64,000 nt of DNA from Bradyrhizobium yuanmingense. GTDB taxonomy: Bacteria; Pseudomonadota; Alphaproteobacteria; Rhizobiales; Xanthobacteraceae. The stretch covers positions 1 through 64,000 of the forward strand of contig NZ_FMAE01000011.1 in the NCBI RefSeq assembly GCF_900094575.1. Reading direction: 5' to 3'. Made by a program: the position numbers and the translations under genes. This document shows positions 16,728 through 25,085 of this stretch, piece by piece. Below the pieces are notes generated by a model. It was not told the origin of the DNA. It did not search any database and was given only the letters and a program-made list of their open reading frames with translations. Within the stretch, counting starts at the first letter, position 1. Each line of letters starts with the position of its first letter.

Positions 16728-17656
16728 TGGAAATTGTCCTTGGAGCGTCCCATCAGCTCGATGAACACGTCTTCGAGCGAGGGCTTGGACTTCTGCCAGT
16801 GCAGGCCGCCTCTCTCGCGCCAGGGCGCGATGCTGGCTTCGAGCGCCGGGACGTCGCGGCCGGAAACATGCAGCGAGGTGCCGAACGGCGCCACCATGTC
16901 GATGCCGGGCTTGCCCGTGAGCGCCGCGCCAAGCTCGTTCAGGTCGTCGCCCGTGACGGTGTAGGTCGTCAGCGCGGATTTCGCGATGACCTCCTCCACC
17001 GTGCCGTGCGCCAGCAGATAGCCGTATGCGATGTAGGCGATCTCGTGGCAGCGCTCGGCCTCGTCCATGTAATGGGTCGAGACCAGCACCGTGAGGCCCT
17101 CGGCGGCCAGCGCATGGATCTCGTTCCAGAAATCGCGCCGCGCCTTGGGATCGACGCCGGCGGTCGGCTCGTCCAGCAGCAACAATTGTGGATTGGGCAG
17201 CGTGCAGGCCCCGAGCGCCAGCCGCTGCTTCCAGCCGCCCGAGAGCTCGCCGGCGAGCTGCTCCTCCCGCCCCGAGAGCCCGAGCCGCTTGATCATGTCG
17301 CGCGCGGCGCCGCGCGCGTCAGCGAGGCCATAGAGCCGCGCCACGAATTCGAGGTTCTCGCGCACCGAGAGGTCCTGGTACAGGCTGAAGCGCTGGGTCA
17401 TGTAGCCGACCTGGCGCTTGATCTTCTCGGCATCGCGGCGGATGTCGTAGCCGAGGCAGGTGCCCTCGCCGCTGTCGGGCGTCAGCAGGCCGCAGAGGAT
17501 GCGGATGGTGGTGGTCTTGCCCGAGCCGTTGGGACCGAGGAAGCCGTAGATCGAGCCGCGCTTCACCTGCATCGACAGATCGTGCACGACCTCGCGGCCG
17601 CCGAATGACTTGGTCAGGCCCTTGACGTCGATTGCGATGCCGTTGCCGTTGCTCAT
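16724..17656 (-). CDS. ABC transporter ATP-binding protein
   Basis: A 310-residue ATPase with Walker A GPNGSGKTTTIRI, signature ELSGGWKQRLALG, Walker B LLLLDEPTAGVDPKARRDF and the H-loop STHYMDEAERC. The about 90-residue C-terminal extension is typical of exporter ATPases paired with ABC-2 permeases. It overlaps the permease and the HlyD-like gene by 4 nt each, so all three are translationally coupled. Confidence 0.95.
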   Translation of the reverse strand: MSNGNGIAIDVKGLTKSFGGREVVHDLSMQVKRGSIYGFLGPNGSGKTTTIRILCGLLTPDSGEGTCLGYDIRRDAEKIKRQVGYMTQRFSLYQDLSVRENLEFVARLYGLADARGAARDMIKRLGLSGREEQLAGELSGGWKQRLALGACTLPNPQLLLLDEPTAGVDPKARRDFWNEIHALAAEGLTVLVSTHYMDEAERCHEIAYIAYGYLLAHGTVEEVIAKSALTTYTVTGDDLNELGAALTGKPGIDMVAPFGTSLHVSGRDVPALEASIAPWRERGGLHWQKSKPSLEDVFIELMGRSKDNFQ

Positions 17657-18456
17657 CGCTTGTCCGCCACCGGTGTCTTGGTCTCAGGAGTTTTGGGATT
17701 GAGGTGGATGTCGATCGGCTGTCCGACGCGCAAGGCATCGGGCCGCGAGGGTCGCGCCTGGATCAGATAGACCAGCTTGTTGCGCTCTTCGAGGCTGTAG
17801 ATGACGGGCGGCGTGTATTCGGCCGAGGTCGCGATGAAGTAGATCTTCGCGGTGAGGTCGGCGGCGCAATTGTCACAGGAGACACGCACCGTGTCGCCAA
17901 TCGCGAGCTTCGGCAGCTCGGTCTCCGGCACGAAGAAGCGCAGCTTCATGTTGCCGGGCGGCATGATCGAGAGCACCGGCCGCTGCGCCGCCACCATCTC
18001 GCCTTCGCGGAAATAGATCTGCTGGATGGTGCCGGCGACTGGCGCAAAGCCCTTGCGCCGCGCCATCCGCGTCTCCGAGGTCGCCACCCGCGCCTCCGCG
18101 ACGCGCAAGGCGGACACGGCGGAATCGAGATTGGCCTGCGTGCCCGAACCGGTCTTGTTCAGCGAGGCCGCACGGTCATAGGTCTGCTGCGCATTCGCAA
18201 GCGTCGCCTTCTGCTGGTTGAGGTCGGCAAGCTGGAGATCGTCATCGACGGAATAGAGGTGATCGCCGACCTTGACCTCGTCGCCTTCGCGGACATTGAG
18301 CTTGGTGACGCGCCCGGCTTCGTCCGGACTGACGAAGATCATGTCGGCCTCGACCCAGCCCTGGAAGCCGGGATCGCGCTTCTCCTTGCACCCGGCAAGC
18401 CCGGTTGCGAGCACAAGGACCAATGCCAAGAAAGAAATCACTTGCGACGACCTCAT
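17653..18456 (-). CDS. HlyD-type membrane fusion lipoprotein
   Basis: A 267-residue periplasmic adaptor. A lipoprotein-like signal (LVLVLATGLAGCKEKRD, lipobox LAGC) precedes the biotinyl-lipoyl-like half motif (GWVEADMIFVSPDEAGRV), a helical hairpin (about 75-140) and a beta-barrel part (APVAGTIQQIYFREGEMV). It should bridge the ABC-2 pump and an outer-membrane channel, which is not encoded in this window. It overlaps the tetR gene and the ATPase gene by 4 nt each. Confidence 0.9.
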   Translation of the reverse strand: MRSSQVISFLALVLVLATGLAGCKEKRDPGFQGWVEADMIFVSPDEAGRVTKLNVREGDEVKVGDHLYSVDDDLQLADLNQQKATLANAQQTYDRAASLNKTGSGTQANLDSAVSALRVAEARVATSETRMARRKGFAPVAGTIQQIYFREGEMVAAQRPVLSIMPPGNMKLRFFVPETELPKLAIGDTVRVSCDNCAADLTAKIYFIATSAEYTPPVIYSLEERNKLVYLIQARPSRPDALRVGQPIDIHLNPKTPETKTPVADKR

Positions 18457-19148
18457 GTCGTCCTCCGTTCGCCAAAAATCAAATCGAGATGAACGCGCAG
18501 CATCTCCTGCGCGTCGAGCGGCGCATGCCGCGCAAACAGGCTCTGCCAGATCACGGCGATCATCGCGGGCGCGACCAGGATCTGTGGATAGCGCGCGAGG
18601 TCCTTCTGCCGGATCTCGCCGCGGGCGATGCCGAGCTCGATCAGCGCGCGCATGGCAGTGATCCCGCGCGAGACCACCTCGCGGTAGTAGAAGTCGGCGA
18701 CGGACGGAAAGCGCGGCCCCTCCGCCACGATCAGACGCACCAGATCGCCCCGTCTCGTGCCGATCACCTCCTTCAGGAAGTTGCCGGCGAACGTCTCGAT
18801 GAGGTCGCGCACCGAGCCTGCCGGCGGCGGCAGCGTGGTCAGCCGTGCGACCACGGGAACGATGACGATGCGCACCAGCTCCTCGAACATCGATTCCTTG
18901 TCCTTGAAGTGCAGGTAGATCGTGCCCTTGGCGACGCCGGCGCGCTTGGCGATGTCGTCGAGCCTGGTGGCGGCAAAGCCGCGCGCGATGAACTCCTCCA
19001 TCGCCGCCTCCACGATCGCCGCACGCCGCTCCGCCGCACGCGAGGCGCGGTTCGAGGCAGGCGCTGCATCGGGGCCAGCAGTCCCAGGGTCGTTCGCTCC
19101 GGTGGGAGCGGCGGAGGGCAAGGCGGCTTTGGTCGGCTTCTTCGTCAT
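18453..19148 (-). CDS. TetR-family repressor of the efflux operon
   Basis: A 231-residue TetR regulator. A low-complexity Ala/Pro N-terminal extension of about 35 residues precedes the helix-turn-helix (RAAIVEAAMEEFIARGFAAT ... AGVAKGTIYLHFKDKESM), then a ligand-binding helical domain with an AefR/C-terminal-like region (FYYREVVSRGITAMRALIELG). It is the first gene of the tetR-hlyD-ATPase-permease operon, and a 20-bp palindrome lies 10 bp before its start, so it very likely represses its own operon until an exported compound binds. Confidence 0.93.
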   Translation of the reverse strand: MTKKPTKAALPSAAPTGANDPGTAGPDAAPASNRASRAAERRAAIVEAAMEEFIARGFAATRLDDIAKRAGVAKGTIYLHFKDKESMFEELVRIVIVPVVARLTTLPPPAGSVRDLIETFAGNFLKEVIGTRRGDLVRLIVAEGPRFPSVADFYYREVVSRGITAMRALIELGIARGEIRQKDLARYPQILVAPAMIAVIWQSLFARHAPLDAQEMLRVHLDLIFGERRTT

Positions 19149-19157
19149 TCGATATAT

Positions 19158-19177
19158 ATGACTGACTGGTCAGTCAT
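19158..19177. promoter_or_regulatory. TetR operator palindrome
   Basis: ATGACTGACTGGTCAGTCAT: 9-bp perfect inverted arms around a TG spacer, lying 9 bp upstream of the tetR start codon and inside the divergent gap to arsR. The TGACTGACTGGTCAGTCA core is the classic shape of TetR-family operators. Confidence 0.85.
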
Positions 19178-19224
19178 AGTCAAGAGCGCGCGGGGGCGGC
19201 GACTGTCCAGACGGATTAGTGTTG

Positions 19225-19238
19225 ACTAATGCATTAGT
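19225..19238. promoter_or_regulatory. Candidate ArsR operator palindrome
   Basis: ACTAATGCATTAGT is a perfect 14-bp palindrome ending 18 bp before the arsR start, flanked by two further half-sites (attagt at 19216 and gctaat at 19243). Placement suits an autoregulatory ArsR/SmtB site. Confidence 0.7.
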
Positions 19239-19256
19239 ATCCGCTAATTTGATGGC

Positions 19257-19592
19257 ATGATCGAAGCCACCCCAAACCCCGTCACCACCGTGATGCGCGC
19301 CCTTGCCGATCCGACCCGCCGCGCCGTGTTCGAGCGTGTGTTCGAGAGCAAAGAGATCAGCGTCGCCGAGCTGACGCGCGGCAGCGGCGTCACGCAAGGA
19401 GCCGTCTCGCAACACCTGAAATCGTTGAAGCAAGCGGGCCTCGTCGCCGAGCGCGCCGAGGGCCGCAACGTCTATTACCGCGCCGCGCCGCAGGGACTCG
19501 AGCCGCTGGTCACCTGGATGGACCATTACGGCGTCTTCTGGCGCGAGCGTTTCCGGAACCTGCGTGACCTCTTGAAGGAGATCGACCCGTGA
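19257..19592 (+). CDS. ArsR-family winged-helix regulator
   Basis: A 111-residue regulator: PVTTVMRALADPTRRAVFER, the recognition region LTRGSGVTQGAVSQHLKSL and the wing GLVAERAEGRNVYYR. No metal-binding cysteine box (CVC) is present, so it is of the non-metal type that usually accompanies AHSA1 proteins. It overlaps the next gene by 4 nt and has a perfect palindrome just upstream of its start. It is divergent from the TetR efflux operon. Confidence 0.93.
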   Translation: MIEATPNPVTTVMRALADPTRRAVFERVFESKEISVAELTRGSGVTQGAVSQHLKSLKQAGLVAERAEGRNVYYRAAPQGLEPLVTWMDHYGVFWRERFRNLRDLLKEIDP

Positions 19593-20050
19593 GTGCTGCC
19601 GCGTTGAAAGCCGACACAAGAGACATCGTCATCGACGAGGTCTTCCCTCACACAGCCCAGACGATCTGGAAGGCGCTGACCAGCGGACAGCTGATCGGGC
19701 GCTGGCTGATGCAGCCGACCGGCTTCGAAGCCGTCGAAGGCAAGGCCTTCACCTTCCAGACCACCCCGGGGGGCAACTGGGACGGCGTGATCCATTGCCG
19801 GGTTCTGGAGGTCGTGGCTTTCAGCCGCCTCGTCTACGCCTGGAAAGGCGGCGACGAGCGCAACACCGGCTATGGCGCCCCGCTCGACACCGTCGTGACC
19901 TGGTCCCTCACCCCGGTCGAAGCCGGCACGCGGATCCGCCTCGTGCATGCGGGCTTCGTCCTGCCCAGGAACGAGTCGGCCTACACGGTGATGAGCGGCG
20001 GCTGGAAGAAGGTCGTTCGCAAGCTCGACGAGATCAGCGGCGAAGGTTGA
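19589..20050 (+). CDS. SRPBCC/AHSA1 domain protein
   Basis: A 153-residue START-like (SRPBCC, AHSA1/Hsp90 activator-like) protein: DIVIDEVFPHTAQTIWKALT, PGGNWDGVIHCRVLEV, LSRLVYAW-type core and the C-terminal helix GGWKKVVRKLDEIS. The fold has a hydrophobic pocket for small ligands. Pairing with ArsR is very common and suggests that the operon responds to a small organic ligand; the ligand is unknown. Its start overlaps the arsR stop. Confidence 0.9.
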   Translation: MSAAALKADTRDIVIDEVFPHTAQTIWKALTSGQLIGRWLMQPTGFEAVEGKAFTFQTTPGGNWDGVIHCRVLEVVAFSRLVYAWKGGDERNTGYGAPLDTVVTWSLTPVEAGTRIRLVHAGFVLPRNESAYTVMSGGWKKVVRKLDEISGEG

Positions 20051-20065
20051 GTGGGAGATATTGCG

Positions 20066-20479
20066 ATGGAGAAGCCCTATACCGGCGGCTGCGCCTGCGG
20101 CGCGATCCGCTATTCGATTGAAGGGGAGCCCCTCTTCAGCAATCACTGCCAATGCCGCGACTGCCAGCGGGAAAGCGGCAGCGGCCATGGCTCGTACGCG
20201 ACCTTCGCGCGCGCCGGCGTCACGCTGACGGGCGATGCCAGGCACTGGGACATGGTCGCCGACAACGGCAAGGTGAAGACCCGCGGCTTCTGCACACAAT
20301 GCGGCGTAGCTGTCTACATGACCTTCGCGGCGCAGCCTGACGTGTTCACGATCCGGGCGGCAAGCCTCGACGAGCCCGCCCGTTACAGGCCGCAGGCGGT
20401 GACCTTCGCCGCGCGCGGCCATGAGTGGGATCCTCTCGACCCTGGCCTGGTGAAGTTCGACGGCATGCCGCCAGGGTAA
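20066..20479 (+). CDS. GFA-family (Mss4-like fold) zinc protein
   Basis: A 137-residue protein of the glutathione-dependent formaldehyde-activating enzyme family. Zinc-binding cysteines appear as GGCACGAIRY, NHCQCRDCQRESG and GFCTQCGVAVY. Most members are not true GFA enzymes, so a formaldehyde role is not implied. The ATG at 20066 is chosen for GGGAGA 7 nt upstream; a GTG at 20051 directly after the previous stop would add 5 residues. Third gene of the arsR operon. Confidence 0.9.
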   Translation: MEKPYTGGCACGAIRYSIEGEPLFSNHCQCRDCQRESGSGHGSYATFARAGVTLTGDARHWDMVADNGKVKTRGFCTQCGVAVYMTFAAQPDVFTIRAASLDEPARYRPQAVTFAARGHEWDPLDPGLVKFDGMPPG

Positions 20480-20497
20480 AGCGCCAGATTCTTGTTT

Positions 20498-20549
20498 TGA
20501 CGCGTTTTCTTAACGCGAACCGGTGTCCACTTCGCTCGAAAACGCTTTA
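20498..20549. repeat. Short intergenic repeat (GCGTTTTC...GAAAACGC type)
   Basis: The sequence cgcgttttcttaacgcgaac ... ttcgctcgaaaacgctttag has inverted gcgttttc / gaaaacgc arms and a shape often seen between rhizobial genes. It sits between the convergent GFA and alcohol dehydrogenase genes and runs over the latter's stop codon, so it may act as a bidirectional hairpin. Confidence 0.55.
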
Positions 20550-21572
20550 GCCAAAATCCAGCACCATGCGACCGTCGATCTTGCCGGCCCTCATCCGGTC
20601 GAAGACGTCGTTGATCGCTGCGAGCGGCACCTTGGTCACCTCGGCCTTGACCTTGCCGTCGGCGGCGAACGCGATGGCTTCGTCGAGGTCACGCCTCGTG
20701 CCGACGATGGAGCCGCGCACGGTGATGCGCTTGAGCACGACGTCGAAGATCGGTGTCGGGAATTCGCCCGGCGGCAGGCCGACGAGGCTGACAGTGCCCT
20801 TGCGACGCACCATCTTGAGCGCCTGAGCGAATGCAGCAGTCGACACCGCCGTCACCAGCACGCCATGCGCGCCTCCCCCACTCGCCGTCAGCACCTTCTC
20901 CACTGCACCATCCGCCAGCGCGTTGACCGCGAGATCGGCACCGGTTTCACGCGCCAGCTCCAACTTGTCCTCGGCGATATCAACCGCGGCGACCTTCAGC
21001 CCCATCGCCTTGGCGTATTGGATCGCGACATGGCCGAGCCCGCCGATTCCGGAGATCACGACCCACTCGCCGGGCTTGGCCTCGGTTTCCTTCAATCCCT
21101 TGTAGGTGGTGACCCCAGCGCAGAGGATCGGCGCGATGGCCGCGAAATCGATCGTCGCCGGCAGCTTGGCGGCGAACGCGGCCGAAGCGATGACATATTC
21201 GGCAAAGCCGCCGTTGACGCTGTAGCCGGTGTTGTGCTGGTGCTCGCACAGCGTCTCCCAGCCGGTCTCGCAATATTCGCACGACATGCAGGCGTCGTGC
21301 AGCCAGGCGACGCCGACGGCATCGCCGACTTTCAGATTCTTCACGCCGGGCCCGAGCGCGGCGACGATGCCGGCGGCTTCATGGCCGGGGATGAAGGGCG
21401 GCACCGGCTTCACCGGCCAGTCGCCGGAGGCGGCGTGCAGATCGGTGTGACAGACGCCGCAGGCCTTGACCTTGACCAGAACCTCGCCCGGACCGGGCTG
21501 CGGCACCGGCACGTCCTCGATCACCAGCGGCTTGCCGAATTGCTTGACGATTGCGGCTTTCATGGTCGGCAT
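20547..21572 (-). CDS. Zinc-dependent alcohol dehydrogenase (AdhP-type)
   Basis: A 341-residue medium-chain dehydrogenase that oxidises primary alcohols with NAD. Catalytic zinc ligands are in ACGVCHTDLHAA and IPGHEAAGIV, the structural zinc site has four cysteines (DACMSCEYCETGWETLC), and the cofactor motif is VVISGIGGLGHVAIQYAKAMG. Length matches the AdhP family. The start at 21572 (MPTMKAAIV) has AAGGAG 7 nt upstream. It is probably a single-gene unit; the DUF2000 gene lies 139 bp upstream on the same strand. Confidence 0.94.
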   Translation of the reverse strand: MPTMKAAIVKQFGKPLVIEDVPVPQPGPGEVLVKVKACGVCHTDLHAASGDWPVKPVPPFIPGHEAAGIVAALGPGVKNLKVGDAVGVAWLHDACMSCEYCETGWETLCEHQHNTGYSVNGGFAEYVIASAAFAAKLPATIDFAAIAPILCAGVTTYKGLKETEAKPGEWVVISGIGGLGHVAIQYAKAMGLKVAAVDIAEDKLELARETGADLAVNALADGAVEKVLTASGGGAHGVLVTAVSTAAFAQALKMVRRKGTVSLVGLPPGEFPTPIFDVVLKRITVRGSIVGTRRDLDEAIAFAADGKVKAEVTKVPLAAINDVFDRMRAGKIDGRMVLDFG

Positions 21573-21711
21573 CGGTCTGCTCCTTGTGCTTTGTGAAGCA
21601 GAATAGCGACGCCGCCTGGCGCACCCTTGAGGAGAGTCAAAAAGCACAATGTTTGCGCAATGGCGGGTCCATCATGACACCCCGATGACGCCGCGCGGTG
21701 CTCTCGATCTG

Positions 21712-22122
21712 TCAGCTATGGAACTTGAGACCGTCGACGATCTTGTCGATCACCTTCCGCTCGGCGCGCATCGCAATGCCGACGAGATTGAGGTCGCTAC
21801 GCGCAACCGCCCTCACCGCCTCGCGGTTGGCGCCATCATGTGTCGTCTTGAACATGTCTTCGGTATAGACCGCCGCCTTGACGTTGCGGGCGAGCGCGCG
21901 GTCCAGCGCGCGCGACAGCGCCGGACCGTCGGCGCCATAGATCAGGATCGGTTGGCCGATCAGTGCATGATACTTCGTGCCCGAGGCGTCCTCATAGGCT
22001 TCGCCGATGCATTCCGGAAAGGCCGCGGCGATGCCGCTGGTGAGGAAGGAGGCTACGTTCAGCTTCTGCCAGGCCTGAAGATCGGTACGGATCACGACCG
22101 CGATCTTGGTGTCGAACTGCAT
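21712..22122 (-). CDS. DUF2000 family protein
   Basis: A 136-residue DUF2000 protein: FDTKIAVVIRTDLQAWQKLN at the N terminus, PILIYGADGPALSRAL in the middle and the C-terminal DLNLVGIAMRAERKVIDKI. Members have a peptidyl-tRNA hydrolase II-like fold but no established activity. No operon partner is evident. Confidence 0.8.
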   Translation of the reverse strand: MQFDTKIAVVIRTDLQAWQKLNVASFLTSGIAAAFPECIGEAYEDASGTKYHALIGQPILIYGADGPALSRALDRALARNVKAAVYTEDMFKTTHDGANREAVRAVARSDLNLVGIAMRAERKVIDKIVDGLKFHS

Positions 22123-22188
22123 GTATGCCTTCCGCTGTCATTCCCGAGGCGATGCTACGCAACGCCCGATCACGACAGCAAGAGAAAA

Positions 22189-22578
22189 TCACCCCTTGGC
22201 GTCACAGGCCCAGGCGCGGATCACGCATTCCTTGCCGCCGTATTTGTAGCATTCACGCGTGGCGGCGTTGAGCGAGGCGGAAATGTTCGGCTTGACGGCA
22301 TAGCCGTAGGCGCCGCAGGGATTTGTCATATCGACCGACATCGCGGCACAGGCGCGCTTCATCGTCACGGTGGTGCAATCGCCCTTGCACTGCTTCTGCG
22401 CGGCGGCGCGGGCCTCGTGCTCGTGGCCATAATCATAGGCCTGGCCATAAGCGCCGCATTTGCCGACCGCGATGGCGCCGGCGGCCTCGGCTTCTGTCGT
22501 ATGGCGCGCGCCGGATGCAAAGACGGACAGCGCAAGGAAAAACATCGCGCAACGGCGCGCGACGATGTTCGAAGCCAT
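22189..22578 (-). CDS. Exported DUF4189 protein
   Basis: A 129-residue secreted protein with a signal peptide (about 1-30) and a DUF4189 domain: GAIAVGKCGAYGQAYDYG, EARAAAQKQCKGDCTTV and CGAYGYAV. Six or more cysteines suggest disulfides in the periplasm. Function is unknown; DUF4189 proteins are common in rhizobia as small exported proteins. Confidence 0.82.
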   Translation of the reverse strand: MASNIVARRCAMFFLALSVFASGARHTTEAEAAGAIAVGKCGAYGQAYDYGHEHEARAAAQKQCKGDCTTVTMKRACAAMSVDMTNPCGAYGYAVKPNISASLNAATRECYKYGGKECVIRAWACDAKG

Positions 22579-22685
22579 GGAAAACCCCTCCCCCCAAGGC
22601 AGGTGGAGGCGAGTCTAAGCGGCGGTCGTTTCCAGATGGTGAACGGGTGGTTGAAATCGGCAGGCTTGGAGGATGCCGTAGTCCC

Positions 22686-22775
22686 GTAGGGCGGATTAGC
22701 GAAGCGTAATCCGCCTCTTTTGTTTCCGCGGAGAAACACAGCGGCGGATTACGCCTTCGGCTAATCCGCCCTACG
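22686..22775. repeat. Palindromic intergenic repeat (GTAGGGCGGATTAG type)
   Basis: Outer arms gtagggcggattag (22686-22699) and ctaatccgccctac (22761-22774) are exact inverted copies, and inner arms gcgtaatccgcc (22704-22715) and ggcggattacgc (22743-22754) are too. Same architecture as the element at 56155-56290. Confidence 0.85.
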
Positions 22776-22780
22776 CACCT

Positions 22781-24385
22781 TCAGCCCCGCCGTGCCGCCT
22801 CCAGCGCCTGCGGCGTGTCGATGTCGAGGAAGGCGCTCTCGCCGTCGACGGGCACTTCGGCGACCGCCTCGGTGTGCTTGGCGATCAGATGCCGCGCGCC
22901 GATGTCGCCGTCGAGCGTCATCAACTCCTTGAAGAAGCGGCGCGACCACAGCACCGGGTTGCCGCGGCGGCCCTCGCTGACGGGAACGACGATGAGATTG
23001 CCGCGGTCGGGCGCGAAACTGTCGATCAGCCTGTCGATCAGGCCGGCGTCGATCAGCGGCATGTCGCCGAGACACACGACGGCGCCATCGCAGGTCTCGG
23101 GAACGGCGGCGATGCCGGCCTTCACCGAACTGGCGATGCCGCCGGCGAAGTCCGGATTGCGGACGAATGTCACCTTCAGGCCTTGTAGCGCCTGCTCGAC
23201 GAGCTCGGCCTGATGGCCGGTGACGACGATCACCTCGGATGCCCTAGAGGCCAGCGCCTGCTCGGTCGCGAGGCGCACCAGCTTCTTGCCGTCGAGCTCG
23301 GCGAGCAGCTTGTTCGGCCCGCCCATCCGGGTCGAGCGTCCCGCCGCGAGCACGATGGCCGCGACCTGGCGGTTGCCCTCGGTCTCCGGCTTGGCGCGCG
23401 GCTGCGGCCGCGTCACGATCTCCATCAAGAGGCCGCCGACGCCCATGCCCATCAGCTCGGAGCGGGTCACCTTGATGCCGGCGAGAAGCCGCATTACGAC
23501 CCAGTCAAAACCGTTCTCGACCGGCGAGCGCGCGCAGCCCGGCGCGCCCAGCACCGGCACCTCGCCGGCGCGGGCGATCAGCAGGAGATTTCCGGGGTCG
23601 ACCGGCATGCCGAAATGCTCGATCTCGCCGCCGATTCCGGTGACGGCCGCCGGAATCACGTCGCGGCGGTCAGCGATCGCGGATGCACCGAACACGATCA
23701 CGAGCTCGGCGCCCAGGCCGAGCAATTCCTTGATCGCAGCCGACAGCGCCTGCTCCTCGTGCGGGACCCGGCGCTCGGCGATGATGCTGGCGCCGGCTGG
23801 CGCCAGCCGTTCGGCAGTGACGCGCAGGGTCTTGTCGATCACCTTGGTGGACAGGCCCGGCAGCAGCGTCGAGACCACGCCGACGCGCTTGATCACGTAA
23901 GGCGCGACCTTCAGCACGTCCTTGCCCGCCGCCTTCACCGCGGCATCGCGCAAACTCGCCTCGACGCCGAACGGGATGATCTTGACGGTTCCGACCATCT
24001 CGCCCTCGACCACCGGCTTGTAGGCGGCGAGCGTGGCAAAGGTGATGGCTTCGTCGATGTTGTTGATGCGGTCGACCGCGGCGCGATCGATCACCAGCAC
24101 GCCCGCTCGCGCGGCGAACAGATTGGCACGGCCGGTGAAAGCGCGCTCGACATGGATGCCCTCGCCGCCGATGGCGAGCGCGATGCTGGCGGCGGCAACG
24201 TCCTCGGAGACGTCGCCCGCCTCCATGCGCACCACGACGATGTCCTTGATGCCGGCGCGCTCCAGCGCCTCGACCTCGGCAGGTCCGATCGTCGTGCCCT
24301 TCTTCAGCACCAGCGATCCCTGGCGCAGGGTGTGGACGGTCACCCCGCCAATTGCATCCCTGGGGCTCGCCGGGCCGAACTTCAT
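22781..24385 (-). CDS. MoeA-like / MobA-like fusion (molybdenum cofactor maturation)
   Basis: A 534-residue two-domain protein. Residues about 1-335 resemble molybdopterin-binding MoeA/MogA-type domains (ELVIVFGASAIADRRDVIPA, GNLLLIARAGEVPVLGAPGC); residues about 340-534 are a MobA/MocA-type nucleotidyltransferase (AAIVLAAGRSTRMGGPNKLL, VCLGDMPLIDAGL, FLDIDTPQALEAA). The C-terminal part is expected to make the cytosine-dinucleotide form of the Mo cofactor that CO dehydrogenase-family enzymes use. The start at 24385 overlaps the preceding xdhC-like gene by 4 nt; a longer frame to 24715 is antisense noise over that gene. Last gene of the cox-type operon. Confidence 0.88.
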   Translation of the reverse strand: MKFGPASPRDAIGGVTVHTLRQGSLVLKKGTTIGPAEVEALERAGIKDIVVVRMEAGDVSEDVAAASIALAIGGEGIHVERAFTGRANLFAARAGVLVIDRAAVDRINNIDEAITFATLAAYKPVVEGEMVGTVKIIPFGVEASLRDAAVKAAGKDVLKVAPYVIKRVGVVSTLLPGLSTKVIDKTLRVTAERLAPAGASIIAERRVPHEEQALSAAIKELLGLGAELVIVFGASAIADRRDVIPAAVTGIGGEIEHFGMPVDPGNLLLIARAGEVPVLGAPGCARSPVENGFDWVVMRLLAGIKVTRSELMGMGVGGLLMEIVTRPQPRAKPETEGNRQVAAIVLAAGRSTRMGGPNKLLAELDGKKLVRLATEQALASRASEVIVVTGHQAELVEQALQGLKVTFVRNPDFAGGIASSVKAGIAAVPETCDGAVVCLGDMPLIDAGLIDRLIDSFAPDRGNLIVVPVSEGRRGNPVLWSRRFFKELMTLDGDIGARHLIAKHTEAVAEVPVDGESAFLDIDTPQALEAARRG

Positions 24386-25083
24386 GCCGCTTCTTCTTTT
24401 TCCTTGGGAGGCAGCCGAAGCACGGCCGTGATCTCGGCCATGATCGCCACCGCGATCTCGGACGGCGAGACCGCGCCGATCGCTAGCCCGATGGGCGCGT
24501 GGATGCGCGCGATGTCGCTTTCCTTGGCGCCCTGCGCCCGCAACCGGTCGCCACGCTTGGCATGCGTCTTTCGCGAGCCGAGCGCGCCGATATAGAAGCA
24601 GTTGCGCTCGAAGGCGTGCAGCAGCGCGGGGTCGTCGATCTTGGGATCGTGCGTCACCGCCACGAACGCGGTGTAGGCATCGACATTGAGCGGCGGCAGC
24701 GCAGTATCGGGCCATTCGGCGATCAGCGGAATGTCGGGGAAGCGCTCGGGGCTTGCAAAGGCCGTGCGCGGATCGACCACGGTGACGTCATAGCCGAGCG
24801 AGCGCGCCAGCGGCGCGAGCGCCTGGCTGATATGGACCGCGCCGATGATGACGAGCTTTGCCGTCGGGGCGTAGACGTTGAGAAACAGCTTCTTGCCGCC
24901 GGCCTCGACGCTGGCGCTCTTGCCCATGCGAAGCTGCTTCTCCAGCTCGGAGCGCAGCGGATCCCCGGCGAAATCCTTCGCCTTCACCAGCCGCTGCTCG
25001 CCGCTCTCGGTGTCCGTCACCAGAATGACCGGCCGGCGCGCGGCGCGCTCGGCATTGAGTTCGTGCAGGATCTGGAGCTTCAC
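24382..25083 (-). CDS. XdhC-family protein, Rossmann-domain half
   Basis: A 233-residue protein carrying the C-terminal Rossmann part of XdhC/CoxF: AKLVIIGAVHISQALAPLAR (nucleotide-binding loop), VTVVDPRTAFASPERFP, VAVTHDPKIDDPALL and GALGSRKTHAKR. XdhC proteins insert the sulfurated Mo cofactor into molybdenum hydroxylases. The N-terminal XdhC/CoxI domain is in the separate gene just upstream, so two adjacent genes supply what is one protein in many species. It overlaps the fusion gene downstream by 4 nt. Confidence 0.88.
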   Translation of the reverse strand: MKLQILHELNAERAARRPVILVTDTESGEQRLVKAKDFAGDPLRSELEKQLRMGKSASVEAGGKKLFLNVYAPTAKLVIIGAVHISQALAPLARSLGYDVTVVDPRTAFASPERFPDIPLIAEWPDTALPPLNVDAYTAFVAVTHDPKIDDPALLHAFERNCFYIGALGSRKTHAKRGDRLRAQGAKESDIARIHAPIGLAIGAVSPSEIAVAIMAEITAVLRLPPKEKEEAA

Positions 25084-25085
25084 GG

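Noticed and set aside
15534..19148. Efflux operon as a genomic island
   Set aside because: Base composition and codon use match the flanks, and there is no integrase, tRNA or direct repeat.
24386..24715. Longer N terminus for the MoeA-MobA fusion
   Set aside because: Overlaps the xdhC Rossmann gene in another frame and has no family similarity; the ATG at 24385 gives the usual 4-nt overlap.
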